Counted from the stretch's first letter, positions 9,662 through 17,980 are shown. The stretch is DNA of 64,000 nucleotides from Eisenibacter elegans DSM 3317 (GCF_000430505.1 NZ_KE387153.1:420542-484541), one strand, 5' to 3'. Program-made: numbers and translations. The notes: generated by a model from the sequence alone, not told the origin.

Positions 9662-9691
9662 CAAAGATAGGGAATCAGGCTTGGATTTCAA
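9662..9691 (-). promoter_or_regulatory. carB promoter (TTG-N19-TATCTTTG)
   Basis: On the minus strand TTG (9691-9689) is followed after 19 bases by TATCTTTG (9669-9662). This matches the Bacteroidota primary sigma consensus in sequence and spacing. Transcription would start near 9655, giving a leader of about 55-60 bases before carB. Confidence 0.65.
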
Positions 9692-9970
9692 GCATTGAAG
9701 GCGAAGCTTTGTGAGATGCTCTTCTTTCCACCCAGATATCAGGCAGCCTCTTTTGTACAGATGCTTAAAAATAAGCAAATTAGCTATAGCATAGCCTCAT
9801 AGGCTGAAGCACAGTAGCCAAATACATATAAATAAAAACGCCTTTTTTAGCCATATGATGATATTTTTACACCACAAACAATATACTCAAGACTTATCTT
9901 ATACTGCATCACTAATTCATATAAATCACTGATAAGGAGGCGTTTTTCAGCTTCACACCGCCGTGTGCTG

Positions 9971-10018
9971 CGGGGGCTGGCTATCACCAGTAGCTTGCGA
10001 CAAGCCACAAGGCTAGTT
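9971..10018 (+). repeat. REP-like family C, copy 1
   Basis: GGCTATCACCAGTAGCTTGC is followed by a CAAGCCACAAGGCTA segment that can fold back on GCTTGC. The same unit occurs at 31806-31860 and at the window's right end. The surrounding gap (9692-10245) shows nothing else supportable; its open frames lack codon structure and are probably noise. Confidence 0.6.
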
Positions 10019-10247
10019 ACAGGACTAACGCCCACATCCTTCACTCACTCGCGTTTGGATGCCTAAACCGCATACATCTGAGTAGTGTAAGTCTTCGGCT
10101 TGCACAAAAGCCCTAACCTCCTTAAGTCTAAAAAACACCATAAGTATAGCTTTGAATAGTGCAATTTTTTGAAAAATAAACCGCCTTGCCGGGATTTTCG
10201 GCAGTGGGAGCTTGCATCCGGTTTTCAAACAACTTAGTATTGCGATA

Positions 10248-10270
10248 TAATCTATCAAACTAATAGATTA
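10248..10270. promoter_or_regulatory. Palindromic candidate operator before the sulfite reductase leader
   Basis: TAATCTAT, a 7-base spacer and ATAGATTA form a perfect 8-bp inverted repeat. It ends four bases before the ATG of the Cys-rich leader ORF. Its place and symmetry fit a dimeric repressor or activator site for the sulfur operon. The binding protein is unknown. Confidence 0.4.
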
Positions 10271-10273
10271 GAT

Positions 10274-10360
10274 ATGCAAAGTAGTGAAATATGCTTTTCT
10301 GTCCCCTTGCTCGACTTAGCCAGTCGGCGTTGTGCTTGTTGGTTTTGGTGTTGTGTTTAG
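10274..10360 (+). CDS. Cys-rich 28-residue leader peptide upstream of sulfite reductase
   Basis: An ATG at 10274 opens a 28-codon frame ending in TAG at 10358. Its C-terminal third is RRCACWFWCCV, giving five Cys and two Trp in total. It ends 74 bases before the sulfite/nitrite reductase start. Short Cys-rich upstream ORFs that sense cysteine supply by ribosome stalling are known before sulfur genes in other phyla such as mycobacteria. Here the role is inferred from composition and position. A weak hairpin (AGGCT/AGCCT, 10369-10382) with a T-rich stretch follows and could be part of an attenuator. Confidence 0.5.
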   Translation: MQSSEICFSVPLLDLASRRCACWFWCCV

Positions 10361-10434
10361 CTACTGCTAGGCTAGGAAGCCTTGGTCTATGATTTTTATT
10401 GCCTTGAATCCCATTATTTTATCTCTCCTGTCTT

Positions 10435-12504
10435 ATGCAAAGTTTTAGAACCGAATTGGAAAATCCTGTCGTGGAGCGCGACATCTTGGAGCTGGAGCGC
10501 AAGATACGCGCCTACCGCGAGGGGACTATTGACGAAGAAAAGTTTCGCAGCTTACGCCTAGCCCGTGGGGTTTATGGGCAGCGCCAGCAAGGGGTGCAGA
10601 TGATTCGCATCAAAATTCCTTATGGCAAGCTCAGTGCCCGCCAGTTACATCATATTGCGGATTTGGCGGATGAGTATTCTAATGGAGTATTGCATGCCAC
10701 CACGCGTCAAGATATTCAGATTCACTATGTCAGTCTCGACCGCACCCCCGAGCTTTGGGCACGCTTGGAAGAAGAGCAAATTACCCTTCGGGAGGCCTGC
10801 GGCAATACTGTGCGCAATATCACTGCCGATGCGCTGGCGGGGGTAAGTCCTGATGAGCCTTTCGATGTATCGCCCTATGCACAGGCTGCTTTTGAGTATT
10901 TCTTGCGCAACCCTGTCTGCCAAGATATGGGGCGGAAGTTCAAAATCGCGTTTTCGGCCAATGCACAAGATGCGGCTCTGGCCAAGATACACGACCTTGG
11001 CTTTATCCCCAAGCTCAACGCCCAAGGGCAGCGAGGCTTTGAAGTCTGGATAGCCGGCGGGCTGGGTGCACAGCCGCACTTGGCGCTTTTGGCTAAGGCT
11101 TTTTTGCCCGAAGAGGAGTTGATTCCCTTTACCGAAGCCACCTTGCGGGTGTTTGACCGCTATGGCGAGCGAGCACGCCGCCACAAGGCACGGTTCAAGT
11201 TTTTGTTGCAAGACCTCGGACTGGAGGAATTGCTGGCGCTTATCGATGCCGAAAAGACTGCCCTCCCTCACCATCATTATCCTATCGACAGCCGTGTAGA
11301 AGCTCCTACCCTGCCACCGCCTGTTACACCCGAAACCCCTACCGATACAACTTACTACCACCAGTGGCTGGAGGCCAATGTAGCCGCCCAGCGTCAGAAG
11401 GGCTACCATACAGTGCGTATCTGCTTACCCTTGGGCAATATGACTTCAGACACGGCACGGGCTTTTGCGGCAGTGGTGCCTCAGTTTGCCGCCGATGATA
11501 TCCGCATCACTATCGGACAGGGATACCTGCTGCGCTATGTCCGTACGGAGGCATTGCCGGGGCTTTTCAACGCCCTCCACGCCCTCGACCTCACCCGCCT
11601 TGGGGCAGAAAGTACTGCCGATATCACGGCCTGCCCGGGAACAGATACTTGCAACCTTGGCATTGCCAGCAGTACGGGGATGGCGCAGGCGCTTGATACT
11701 GTCATCCGAAAGGAATACCCCGACCTGATTCACAACCACGATATCAACATCAAAATCAGTGGTTGCCCAAATGGTTGCGGTCAGCACAGCATCGCCGCCA
11801 TCGGTTTCCACGGCAGCTCACTCAAGCACGGGGGCAAGGTAGTGCCTGCGGTACAAGTGATGATTGGAGGCAACAGAGACCGTGTGGCGGACAAGGTCAT
11901 CAAGTTGCCGGCCAAACGAGGCCCTGAAGCCCTACGGCAACTGCTAGAAGATTATCTGCAAAATAGCCTCGAAGGAGAGTATTTCACTGATTATTACCTC
12001 CGCCAAGTAGCGCAAGAGGAGCGTTACTTTTATCAGCTCCTCAAACCTTTGGCCGATACGGCAACCCTCCAGCCCGCCGACTATATCGACTGGGGGCACG
12101 CCGAGGACTTTGCCGTGGCGGCAGGCGTGGGCGAATGTGCCGGTGTGGTGATAGACCTAGTCGCTACCCTGCTCTACGAGGCCGATGAGAAGGTGGCTTG
12201 GGCACACGAGAGCCTCGCACAGCAGGCCTATGCCGATGCTATTTATCACGCTTATACCACTTTCGTGCACACCGCCAAAGCGTTGTTGCTCACTACCAAG
12301 GCCAAAACCAATAGCCAATACGCTATCCTAAAAGCCTTTGACGAAGCCTTTGCTGAAGAACTAACAGCGTTTGGGTTGCCGGAAGGTATCAAGACCAAAG
12401 CCCTGCAAATCAATCAGTTTACCCCAGAGCAGGCTTTTGCCACCCGTTATCTGGCCGAAGCGGTAGATTTCCTTACTAAGGCCAAGGCCTCCAGAGGTTT
12501 GTAA
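10435..12504 (+). CDS. Siroheme sulfite/nitrite reductase with extra C-terminal (HEPN-like) domain
   Basis: The 689-residue enzyme would perform the six-electron reduction of sulfite or nitrite. Two ferredoxin-like and two catalytic halves are recognisable. The siroheme/4Fe-4S ligands are C400, C406, C444 and C448 (in CPGTDTC and GCPNGCGQH). Their spacing C-x5-C-x37-C-x3-C equals that of E. coli CysI. After about residue 540 a roughly 145-residue helical tail follows (YADAIYHAYTTFVHTAKALL and onwards) that resembles a HEPN-type domain and is absent from classical CysI. The upstream Cys-rich leader and downstream cobA favour a role in sulfite assimilation. Nitrite as substrate cannot be excluded. 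Confidence 0.88.
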   Translation: MQSFRTELENPVVERDILELERKIRAYREGTIDEEKFRSLRLARGVYGQRQQGVQMIRIKIPYGKLSARQLHHIADLADEYSNGVLHATTRQDIQIHYVSLDRTPELWARLEEEQITLREACGNTVRNITADALAGVSPDEPFDVSPYAQAAFEYFLRNPVCQDMGRKFKIAFSANAQDAALAKIHDLGFIPKLNAQGQRGFEVWIAGGLGAQPHLALLAKAFLPEEELIPFTEATLRVFDRYGERARRHKARFKFLLQDLGLEELLALIDAEKTALPHHHYPIDSRVEAPTLPPPVTPETPTDTTYYHQWLEANVAAQRQKGYHTVRICLPLGNMTSDTARAFAAVVPQFAADDIRITIGQGYLLRYVRTEALPGLFNALHALDLTRLGAESTADITACPGTDTCNLGIASSTGMAQALDTVIRKEYPDLIHNHDINIKISGCPNGCGQHSIAAIGFHGSSLKHGGKVVPAVQVMIGGNRDRVADKVIKLPAKRGPEALRQLLEDYLQNSLEGEYFTDYYLRQVAQEERYFYQLLKPLADTATLQPADYIDWGHAEDFAVAAGVGECAGVVIDLVATLLYEADEKVAWAHESLAQQAYADAIYHAYTTFVHTAKALLLTTKAKTNSQYAILKAFDEAFAEELTAFGLPEGIKTKALQINQFTPEQAFATRYLAEAVDFLTKAKASRGL

Positions 12505-12571
12505 CCACTCACATCATTTGAGCCCTTACGGCCAAGGCCGTGGGGCTTGACACACCCTTATTCCCCAAAAA

Positions 12572-13339
12572 ATGCCAACTTCTCCCCATATCCCCCGCCT
12601 TAGTTTGGTAGGCGCAGGTCCCGGCGACCCCGAACTAATCACCCTCAAGGCTTTGAGAGTCTTGGCCGAAGCCGATGTTGTGCTCTATGATGCCCTCGTT
12701 CATCCTGATTTGCTCACCCACGCCCGCAAGGGGGCGCTTTGTGTATTTGTGGGCAAACGCGCAGGGCAACCCTCTTGGTCACAGGAGCACATCCAAGAAC
12801 TGAGCGTAACCTATGCCAAACGCTACGGCCATGTGGTTAGACTCAAAGGGGGCGACCCATTCGTATTTGGTCGAGGCTTGGAGGAGATACAGTATGCCGC
12901 CCAGCACGGTATTCCAAGTCAGGTAATCCCCGGTATCAGTAGCGCCTTGGCCGTTCCGGCATCGGCGGGTATTCCGCTCACACACCGAGGGTTGAGTGAG
13001 AGTTTTTGGGTGGTTACAGGCACTACCCGTGCGGGCACACTGTCTCAAGACCTCGCGCTGGCCGCCCAATCTACGGCTACGGTGGTGGTGCTGATGGGTG
13101 TGCAGCATCTGCCCGAAATTACCCGATTGTTTAGCCAACTACGCGGCGGACATACCCCAGCAGCCATCCTACAAAACGGTACCTTGCCCGAAGCCCGAAG
13201 CCTTATTGCCACTGCCGATACCTTGGTACAACGTGCAGATGCCGAAGGGTTTAGTTCGCCGGCTATCTTGGTGTTTGGCGAGGTAGTCAGCAGCACACAA
13301 TGGGTGGGACTACAAACCCAGCTGGCAGCCATAGCCTGA
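12572..13339 (+). CDS. cobA: Uroporphyrinogen-III C-methyltransferase
   Basis: This 255-residue SAM-dependent enzyme methylates uroporphyrinogen III at C2 and C7 to precorrin-2, the first committed step to siroheme. The family motifs VGAGPGDPELITLKA at the N-terminus and GGDPFVFGRG near residue 90 are intact. It lies 67 bp after the siroheme-dependent reductase on the same strand, so the pair probably forms one operon supplying enzyme and cofactor. It is a stand-alone SUMT without the CysG oxidase/chelatase domain. Those steps must be encoded elsewhere. Confidence 0.93.
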   Translation: MPTSPHIPRLSLVGAGPGDPELITLKALRVLAEADVVLYDALVHPDLLTHARKGALCVFVGKRAGQPSWSQEHIQELSVTYAKRYGHVVRLKGGDPFVFGRGLEEIQYAAQHGIPSQVIPGISSALAVPASAGIPLTHRGLSESFWVVTGTTRAGTLSQDLALAAQSTATVVVLMGVQHLPEITRLFSQLRGGHTPAAILQNGTLPEARSLIATADTLVQRADAEGFSSPAILVFGEVVSSTQWVGLQTQLAAIA

Positions 13340-13414
13340 ACCTGCCCATAAAATTCAACATCGTTTCATTTGTTGTTTGTTCAAAAAGCAGTATTTTGGA
13401 CAAATTTTTGGCAG

Positions 13415-14890
13415 ATGAAGTCCTCTATCGTTCTCTTTTGTTTGGTAAGCGCTTGGCTGCCTTTGGTTTCTTTGTTTGCCCAAAACCAAGGTATTGTTGA
13501 TAGTTTAACACATATTTATCAAAAGAAAACTTATCACGATACCGTTCGTATACAGGCACTTATAGACCTTGCTTACCAATACAATACCCGACCTGATACG
13601 TGTTTGATATTGGTACAAAAAGCGCTTGAACAAAGCGAAGCCTTGGGTTTTCAAAGAGGTATAGGGCGCAGCTTGAGCTTAATCGGGATTGTTCATTTTC
13701 GTAAAGAAAATTACCCGTTGGCTTTGCAGTATTACCAAAAAGCTATGCGCATCCATCAAACTATTGGAGACGAAAGCGCTAAAGCGGCTACCTACAACCG
13801 CATTGGCTTGGTATATATCCAAACAGAAGATTTTGAGCTATCCAAGCGATATTTTGAAAAAAGCCTAAGCATTGAACGCCAGCTGGATAATAAATACCGC
13901 CTCGGAATTGTACTCAATAATATGGGCTTGGCCTATCAAAACCTAAGAAACTACCCCAAGTCTATCGAGTATTACCAAGAAGCTTTGGCAGTGCGCCAAA
14001 GCACTGAGGACTCCCAAGGACTGCTTTACAGTTACATCAACTTGGGCAATGCCTACCTTTTTCAGAATGAAGTATCACTGGCCTTGGCACAATATACCGA
14101 GTGCCGACGGTTGCTCAAAATACAGTCCGAACCTATGGTTTCGTGTAATTTGCACGTAGGTTTTGCCAAAGCTTACCTTATACAACAAGATTTTGATAAG
14201 AGTATCCGAGAAGGTCTTTTGGGCTGGGAAATAGCCCAAGAACTGGAGCAACTTTATCTCAAACAACGGGCAGCCAAGGTGCTCTATGAGGCCTACAAAG
14301 CCATAAAAGATTACTCTAAGGCCTTACAATACCACGAATATTATCAGGAGGCCAGCGATAGCCTCAATGATGCCCAAAAACTCAAGGCCATTGGCCATAT
14401 CGAGTCCAAAGCAGCCCTAGAACGCGCTGAGCAGGAAGTGGCCCTGCTCCAAAAAAACCAAAAGCTACTCCAAAAAGGCCGTCGACTAGAAAGTATTTTG
14501 ACATACACCATTTTGTTTGTGATGTTGGGGTTGTTGGGCTTTGTGATACACCTATATCGAGGTTGGCACCGCGAACATCAGACCAATACGCTGATTATGA
14601 AGCAGAAAGAAACCATCGAGCATATCAACCAAAACCTAGAGCATCTGGTGTTGCAGCGTACCAAAAGCCTCAAAGAACGCAACCAGCAGCTCGAAAACTA
14701 TGCTTTTTACAATGCTCACATTATGCGCGCACCCGTAGCTACTATGTTGGGGCTGCTTTATTTACACGAGATGGAGCCTGACGATGCTCGCAAGAGCGCT
14801 GTATTGGCCAGCCTTCACACTACCATCTCTGAGCTAGAAGCCCTCATCAATCAAATGCAAGACAGCCTGCACCCGCTGGGAGACGAGTAG
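13415..14890 (+). CDS. TPR membrane signalling protein with histidine-kinase dimerisation domain but no ATPase domain
   Basis: The 491-residue protein starts at ATG 13415, just before a signal peptide (MKSSIVLFCLVSAWLPL). About seven TPR units follow (for example YQKAMRIHQTIGD and YFEKSLSIERQL), then a coiled coil and one transmembrane helix at about 358-380. A second coiled coil leads to the HisKA-like segment YAFYNAHIMRAPVATML with H435. The protein stops about 55 residues later, so the HATPase domain is missing. It may be phosphorylated in trans or act as a scaffold. It sits 75 bp after cobA but need not be functionally linked. Confidence 0.8.
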   Translation: MKSSIVLFCLVSAWLPLVSLFAQNQGIVDSLTHIYQKKTYHDTVRIQALIDLAYQYNTRPDTCLILVQKALEQSEALGFQRGIGRSLSLIGIVHFRKENYPLALQYYQKAMRIHQTIGDESAKAATYNRIGLVYIQTEDFELSKRYFEKSLSIERQLDNKYRLGIVLNNMGLAYQNLRNYPKSIEYYQEALAVRQSTEDSQGLLYSYINLGNAYLFQNEVSLALAQYTECRRLLKIQSEPMVSCNLHVGFAKAYLIQQDFDKSIREGLLGWEIAQELEQLYLKQRAAKVLYEAYKAIKDYSKALQYHEYYQEASDSLNDAQKLKAIGHIESKAALERAEQEVALLQKNQKLLQKGRRLESILTYTILFVMLGLLGFVIHLYRGWHREHQTNTLIMKQKETIEHINQNLEHLVLQRTKSLKERNQQLENYAFYNAHIMRAPVATMLGLLYLHEMEPDDARKSAVLASLHTTISELEALINQMQDSLHPLGDE

Positions 14891-14970
14891 GCTTAATCCC
14901 CCACCAAGTGTGTTTTAGCGATATGCCTCAAAAATCAATCCCAGGCCTATGAAGGCATAAGCAACAAATG

Positions 14971-15065
14971 TATACCAAGATTTGAGGATTTACAGGATTT
15001 GATGTTCTTGATTCTCAAGGATTTTCGGCGCACACATTTCCCAAACCAATTTGGGTTGGGTATAA
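14971..15065 (+). repeat. Dispersed repeat family A, copy 4
   Basis: A well-conserved copy. It starts TATACCAAGATTTGAGG, contains TTCTTGATTCTCAAGG and ends with CCAATTTGGGTTGGG and TATAAA. It lies between two convergent genes. Confidence 0.8.
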
Positions 15066-15090
15066 ATGCCTGTTACTATGAATGGCAAAA

Positions 15091-15115
15091 GCCGCCCCAG
15101 AAAATCTGGAGCGGC
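15091..15115 (-). terminator. Terminator of the acetyltransferase gene
   Basis: An 11-bp stem with one mismatch (GCCGCCCCAGA/TCTGGAGCGGC) and a 3-base loop is followed on the minus strand by a T-run, 28 bases after the stop of the gene at 15143. Confidence 0.65.
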
Positions 15116-15142
15116 CTGAATATCGATAATGATATATTTGGC

Positions 15143-15646
15143 TTATATGGCTACAGCCTCGGCATTATCGGCTAGGGCTTTAAGCTGCGGACGGGTAAGC
15201 TTGCAGTTCATCCATTGATTGTCGAACTGGGCGTTCATCTTTTCATAAAAACCAATGCCTACATCATTGTCTTCCGCTACTTGCCAACTCATCCGTTGGG
15301 CACTATGCTCTACTGCCTCTTGTGCCAATACCTCGAAGAGTTGTTCGCCAATACCTTTGCCACGTTGTGAGCGGCTTACGATAATGTCTTCGAGATAGAG
15401 GGTTTTGCCTTGCCAAGTGGAATAGGTATAATAGAAAATAGCCGCTCCTACTACGTCTTGCGTTTCGGTTTCGGCTACAAAAAACGAAAATGCCGGGCGT
15501 TCGCCAAAAGCATCATTGCGCATTTGCTCGGGTGTGGTCTTCACAGCCTCGGGCGGGTAGTTGTGGTGTACAGCAGATTCTAACAACAATTGATGTACTC
15601 TTTCGACATCGTGGGTAGTACCTTTGCGTATGTGTATGTTAGACAT
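15143..15646 (-). CDS. GNAT acetyltransferase, SSAT (diamine/thialysine) type
   Basis: The 167-residue protein starts at ATG 15646 (MSNIHIRKG). It carries the acetyl-CoA binding segment LYLEDIIVSRSQRGKGIG and a later WQVAEDNDVGIGFYEKMNAQ-like stretch. These match the spermidine/spermine N1-acetyltransferase and thialysine acetyltransferase branch. Likely substrates are polyamines or aminoethyl-cysteine-like compounds; this is family knowledge and not shown here. Monocistronic, with its own terminator. Confidence 0.8.
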   Translation of the reverse strand: MSNIHIRKGTTHDVERVHQLLLESAVHHNYPPEAVKTTPEQMRNDAFGERPAFSFFVAETETQDVVGAAIFYYTYSTWQGKTLYLEDIIVSRSQRGKGIGEQLFEVLAQEAVEHSAQRMSWQVAEDNDVGIGFYEKMNAQFDNQWMNCKLTRPQLKALADNAEAVAI

Positions 15647-15821
15647 AACAGATTGCGCCTGTATCAAAAAACTAGCTCAATTAAGTATGTGTGAATCAGG
15701 AGATAGCTTTGCAATACAGTACGCCAAAACTCGTAATAGTTAAGTTGTGGACAGGTAAAATTGATTCACACTTAACATAAAAACAGATTTTACACCAAAT
15801 GGTTTCACAAAAGTTTATTTT

Positions 15822-15926
15822 TATACCAAGATTCACAAGATTTGAGGGTTTACAGGATTTGACTTTCTTGATTCTCAAGGGTTTCGGGCGCACACATTTC
15901 CCAAACCAATTTTGGTTGGGTATAAA
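15822..15926 (+). repeat. Dispersed repeat family A, copy 5
   Basis: One of the fullest copies. It starts TATACCAAGATTCACAAG, then GATTTGAGGGTTTACAGG, TTGATTCTCAAGG and CCAATTTTGGTTGGG, ending in TATAAA. It abuts the 3' end of the PspC gene, whose stop is at 15941. Confidence 0.85.
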
Positions 15927-15940
15927 CGCTTGCGCAATGA

Positions 15941-16639
15941 TTATTTCTCAGGCAAAATATACGCCAACAACAGGTATACAATAATCAGCGTGCCTGAAGA
16001 CATAAAGGCTCCTGCGGCAAAGATGACTCTAATGATAGCGGCATCAATGCCAAAATATTCGGCGATACCGCCGCAAACACCCATAATTTTGCGGTCTACC
16101 CTCGACTTGCGCAAATGCCCTGAAGGGGGGCGTATTGGTAAGTTAAACTCTACCGTGTCTTTGTCGTTGCCGAGTGTGGCTTTAAACTTACGGTCTTTGC
16201 GGTTACGGGTATAGGTAGCAGTCCCCCGGTTTAGCTCGGCGCTGAGTCTGATGGCATTTTCGTTGGCAGGATTGATATGCACGGCGCGCTTGGCATAAGT
16301 CTTGGCCTTACTAAAATCATCCTTGCTCTTGCGCAACGCCCAACGCTGTTTGTATGCATTGGCCAACAAATATACAGCTTCTCCATTAGCGGGGCTAAGT
16401 GTTACGGCTTGACCCAGCTCTTCGATGGCGCTGTCCCAGTCTTCATATCGGCTATAACCCGCCCCTCTGAGCATATACTCATCAAATCGCGCCCTGATAT
16501 TGGCGCGATCTTGATCGCTTAGCCCCAAATCAGCCGCAATACGTGCCAGCTCCAACTCACTGATGTTTGTTTGTTGGTTTTGTATCTTGAGCACCTGCTC
16601 AATATAGGCTTGTATGATGTGGTCGTCTGAGTATTCCAT
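15941..16639 (-). CDS. TPR protein with C-terminal PspC domain
   Basis: The 232-residue protein starts at ATG 16639 (MEYSDDHI). The N-terminal two thirds are helical with two TPR-like units (GYSRYEDWDSAIEELGQAV and KAKTYAKRAVHINPANE). Residues about 175-232 form a PspC domain (KIMGVCGGIAEYFGIDAAI and IVYLLLAYILPEK) with one or two membrane segments. PspC proteins act in envelope stress sensing. Fusion to a TPR part suggests a cytoplasmic protein-protein interface. The partner is unknown and no pspA homologue is nearby. Confidence 0.82.
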   Translation of the reverse strand: MEYSDDHIIQAYIEQVLKIQNQQTNISELELARIAADLGLSDQDRANIRARFDEYMLRGAGYSRYEDWDSAIEELGQAVTLSPANGEAVYLLANAYKQRWALRKSKDDFSKAKTYAKRAVHINPANENAIRLSAELNRGTATYTRNRKDRKFKATLGNDKDTVEFNLPIRPPSGHLRKSRVDRKIMGVCGGIAEYFGIDAAIIRVIFAAGAFMSSGTLIIVYLLLAYILPEK

Positions 16640-16858
16640 AAGTACTGCCAAGTATCAGAAGATAAATGCCGGATTGATAAAAATAATATTGCCACCTATT
16701 TATTATTTACAAAAGAACGATATTTAGGCGGAAATCCAAAGGTTTTATTAGAGTTTTGCAGCAAGCCTTATGCCAAAGGGTGTTTTACTTCATTTTTGAT
16801 TTTATCATCAGAGGTCGCCTTTGTCGGGCGCTATTTTCCTAACCTACACACAATCATT

Positions 16859-17659
16859 ATGGAACTTCACAACGCACACATTATTCTGACGGGGGCGGCT
16901 TCGGGCATTGGCGCAGAGCTATTGGCCAAGTTGGCAGTTTATCAGGCCGATATTATTGCAGTCGACATTGATGCAGGAGCGCTCGACCAACAGGTTCAGG
17001 AGTTGCGCGAAAAACCGGCGCGGATACATCCCTTCGTAGGCGATCTTTGCCTTCCGGAAACGCTCGATACTTTATTTGCTTTTGCTGAAGGCCGAGGGCT
17101 TCGGCCTACTATTTTTGTTGCCAATGCGGGTTTTGCTTATTACGAAACCTTCGATTATGCGGATTGGGGGCGGATGGAGCGGATGATGCGACTCAATGTA
17201 CTCTCGCCCCTCTATGCCTTGGCCAAGATGCAAGCACTCCACCGCGCCACACAAAGCCCTTATTATGTATTGATGACAGCCTCGGCCATGGCCAAACTCA
17301 GCCTGCCGGGCTATGCCTTGTACTCGGCCAGTAAAGGGGCTCTTTCTCGTTTTGAGGATGCCTATCGTTTTGAGGTACGCGATAAAGGGCGCATCGGCCT
17401 GGTCTACCCTATTGCTACCCGAACAAACTTTTTCAAGGCCGCACACGCCTCTGAAACACCCGTGCCTTTCCCCAGCCAACCCGCTGAGCGGGTCGCAGCA
17501 GCTATGCTGCGTGGTATTCGCCGCAACAGTCGGGCCATATACCCCTCACGGCTATTTTGGGTGCTACGCTTTCCTCAGGCTTTGTATGAATGGATGAATT
17601 ACCCTTATCAATGGTATTATGCGCGGGTGCTCCAAGAATGGAAAAAACGCAAAGCCTGA
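16859..17659 (+). CDS. Short-chain dehydrogenase/reductase
   Basis: The 266-residue NAD(P)-dependent oxidoreductase starts at ATG 16859 (MELHNAHIILTG). It shows the cofactor motif TGAASGIG, the NAG motif and the catalytic S142, Y155 and K159 (in TASAM and YSASK). Asp in AVDIDAG after strand 2 suggests preference for NAD(H). The C-terminal part is basic and aromatic (YPYQWYYARVLQEWKKRK), as in membrane-associated SDRs of lipid metabolism. Substrate unknown. Confidence 0.88.
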   Translation: MELHNAHIILTGAASGIGAELLAKLAVYQADIIAVDIDAGALDQQVQELREKPARIHPFVGDLCLPETLDTLFAFAEGRGLRPTIFVANAGFAYYETFDYADWGRMERMMRLNVLSPLYALAKMQALHRATQSPYYVLMTASAMAKLSLPGYALYSASKGALSRFEDAYRFEVRDKGRIGLVYPIATRTNFFKAAHASETPVPFPSQPAERVAAAMLRGIRRNSRAIYPSRLFWVLRFPQALYEWMNYPYQWYYARVLQEWKKRKA

Positions 17660-17693
17660 AGATCTGCCAAAATTTGCTTGATTTGACACGTTT

Positions 17694-17827
17694 CCACACC
17701 AGTGGAGATTTTTCAAATCCCACCGTTAAAACTGTGGGTTAAGTCTTATTTTGGGTGTGAAATAAGGCCTCAGCTTGTCTCGGAGCTGGAGCTCCGAGCT
17801 ATTTTTCCAAAAATGTCCAGTGGCGTG
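17694..17827 (+). mobile_element. Dispersed repeat family B, copy 1 (MITE-like)
   Basis: The copy is about 134 bp. Its ends, CCACACCAGTGGAGATTTTT and AAAAATGTCCAGTGGCGTGG, are inverted repeats of each other with about 17 of 20 positions matching. Inside are two palindromes, ACCGTTAAAACTGTGGG-like and CTCGGAGCTGGAGCTCCGAG. No coding capacity. It begins 35 bases after the SDR stop and fills most of the gap to the next gene. Confidence 0.75.
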
Positions 17828-17980
17828 GCCATTTTCCCAATTTTCATTGTGTATACTTAGCCACTCATTGTCAAGCCTCTACTGTGTTAGAGGCTAATTT
17901 TTTTTGTGGCGGCCATACGTTTAGCATTGTAATTGATTAGTAAAACCAAAACCCTCTCTCCCAACGCCGAACGCTCACTT

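Noticed and set aside
9847-10258. Two minus-strand frames of 65 and 77 codons upstream of the sulfite reductase
   Set aside because: They run through the REP-like repeat and have atypical composition and no recognisable protein features.
10645-11409. A 254-codon minus-strand frame inside the sulfite reductase
   Set aside because: It is antisense to a gene whose cluster ligands and motifs are fully conserved; a high-GC shadow frame.
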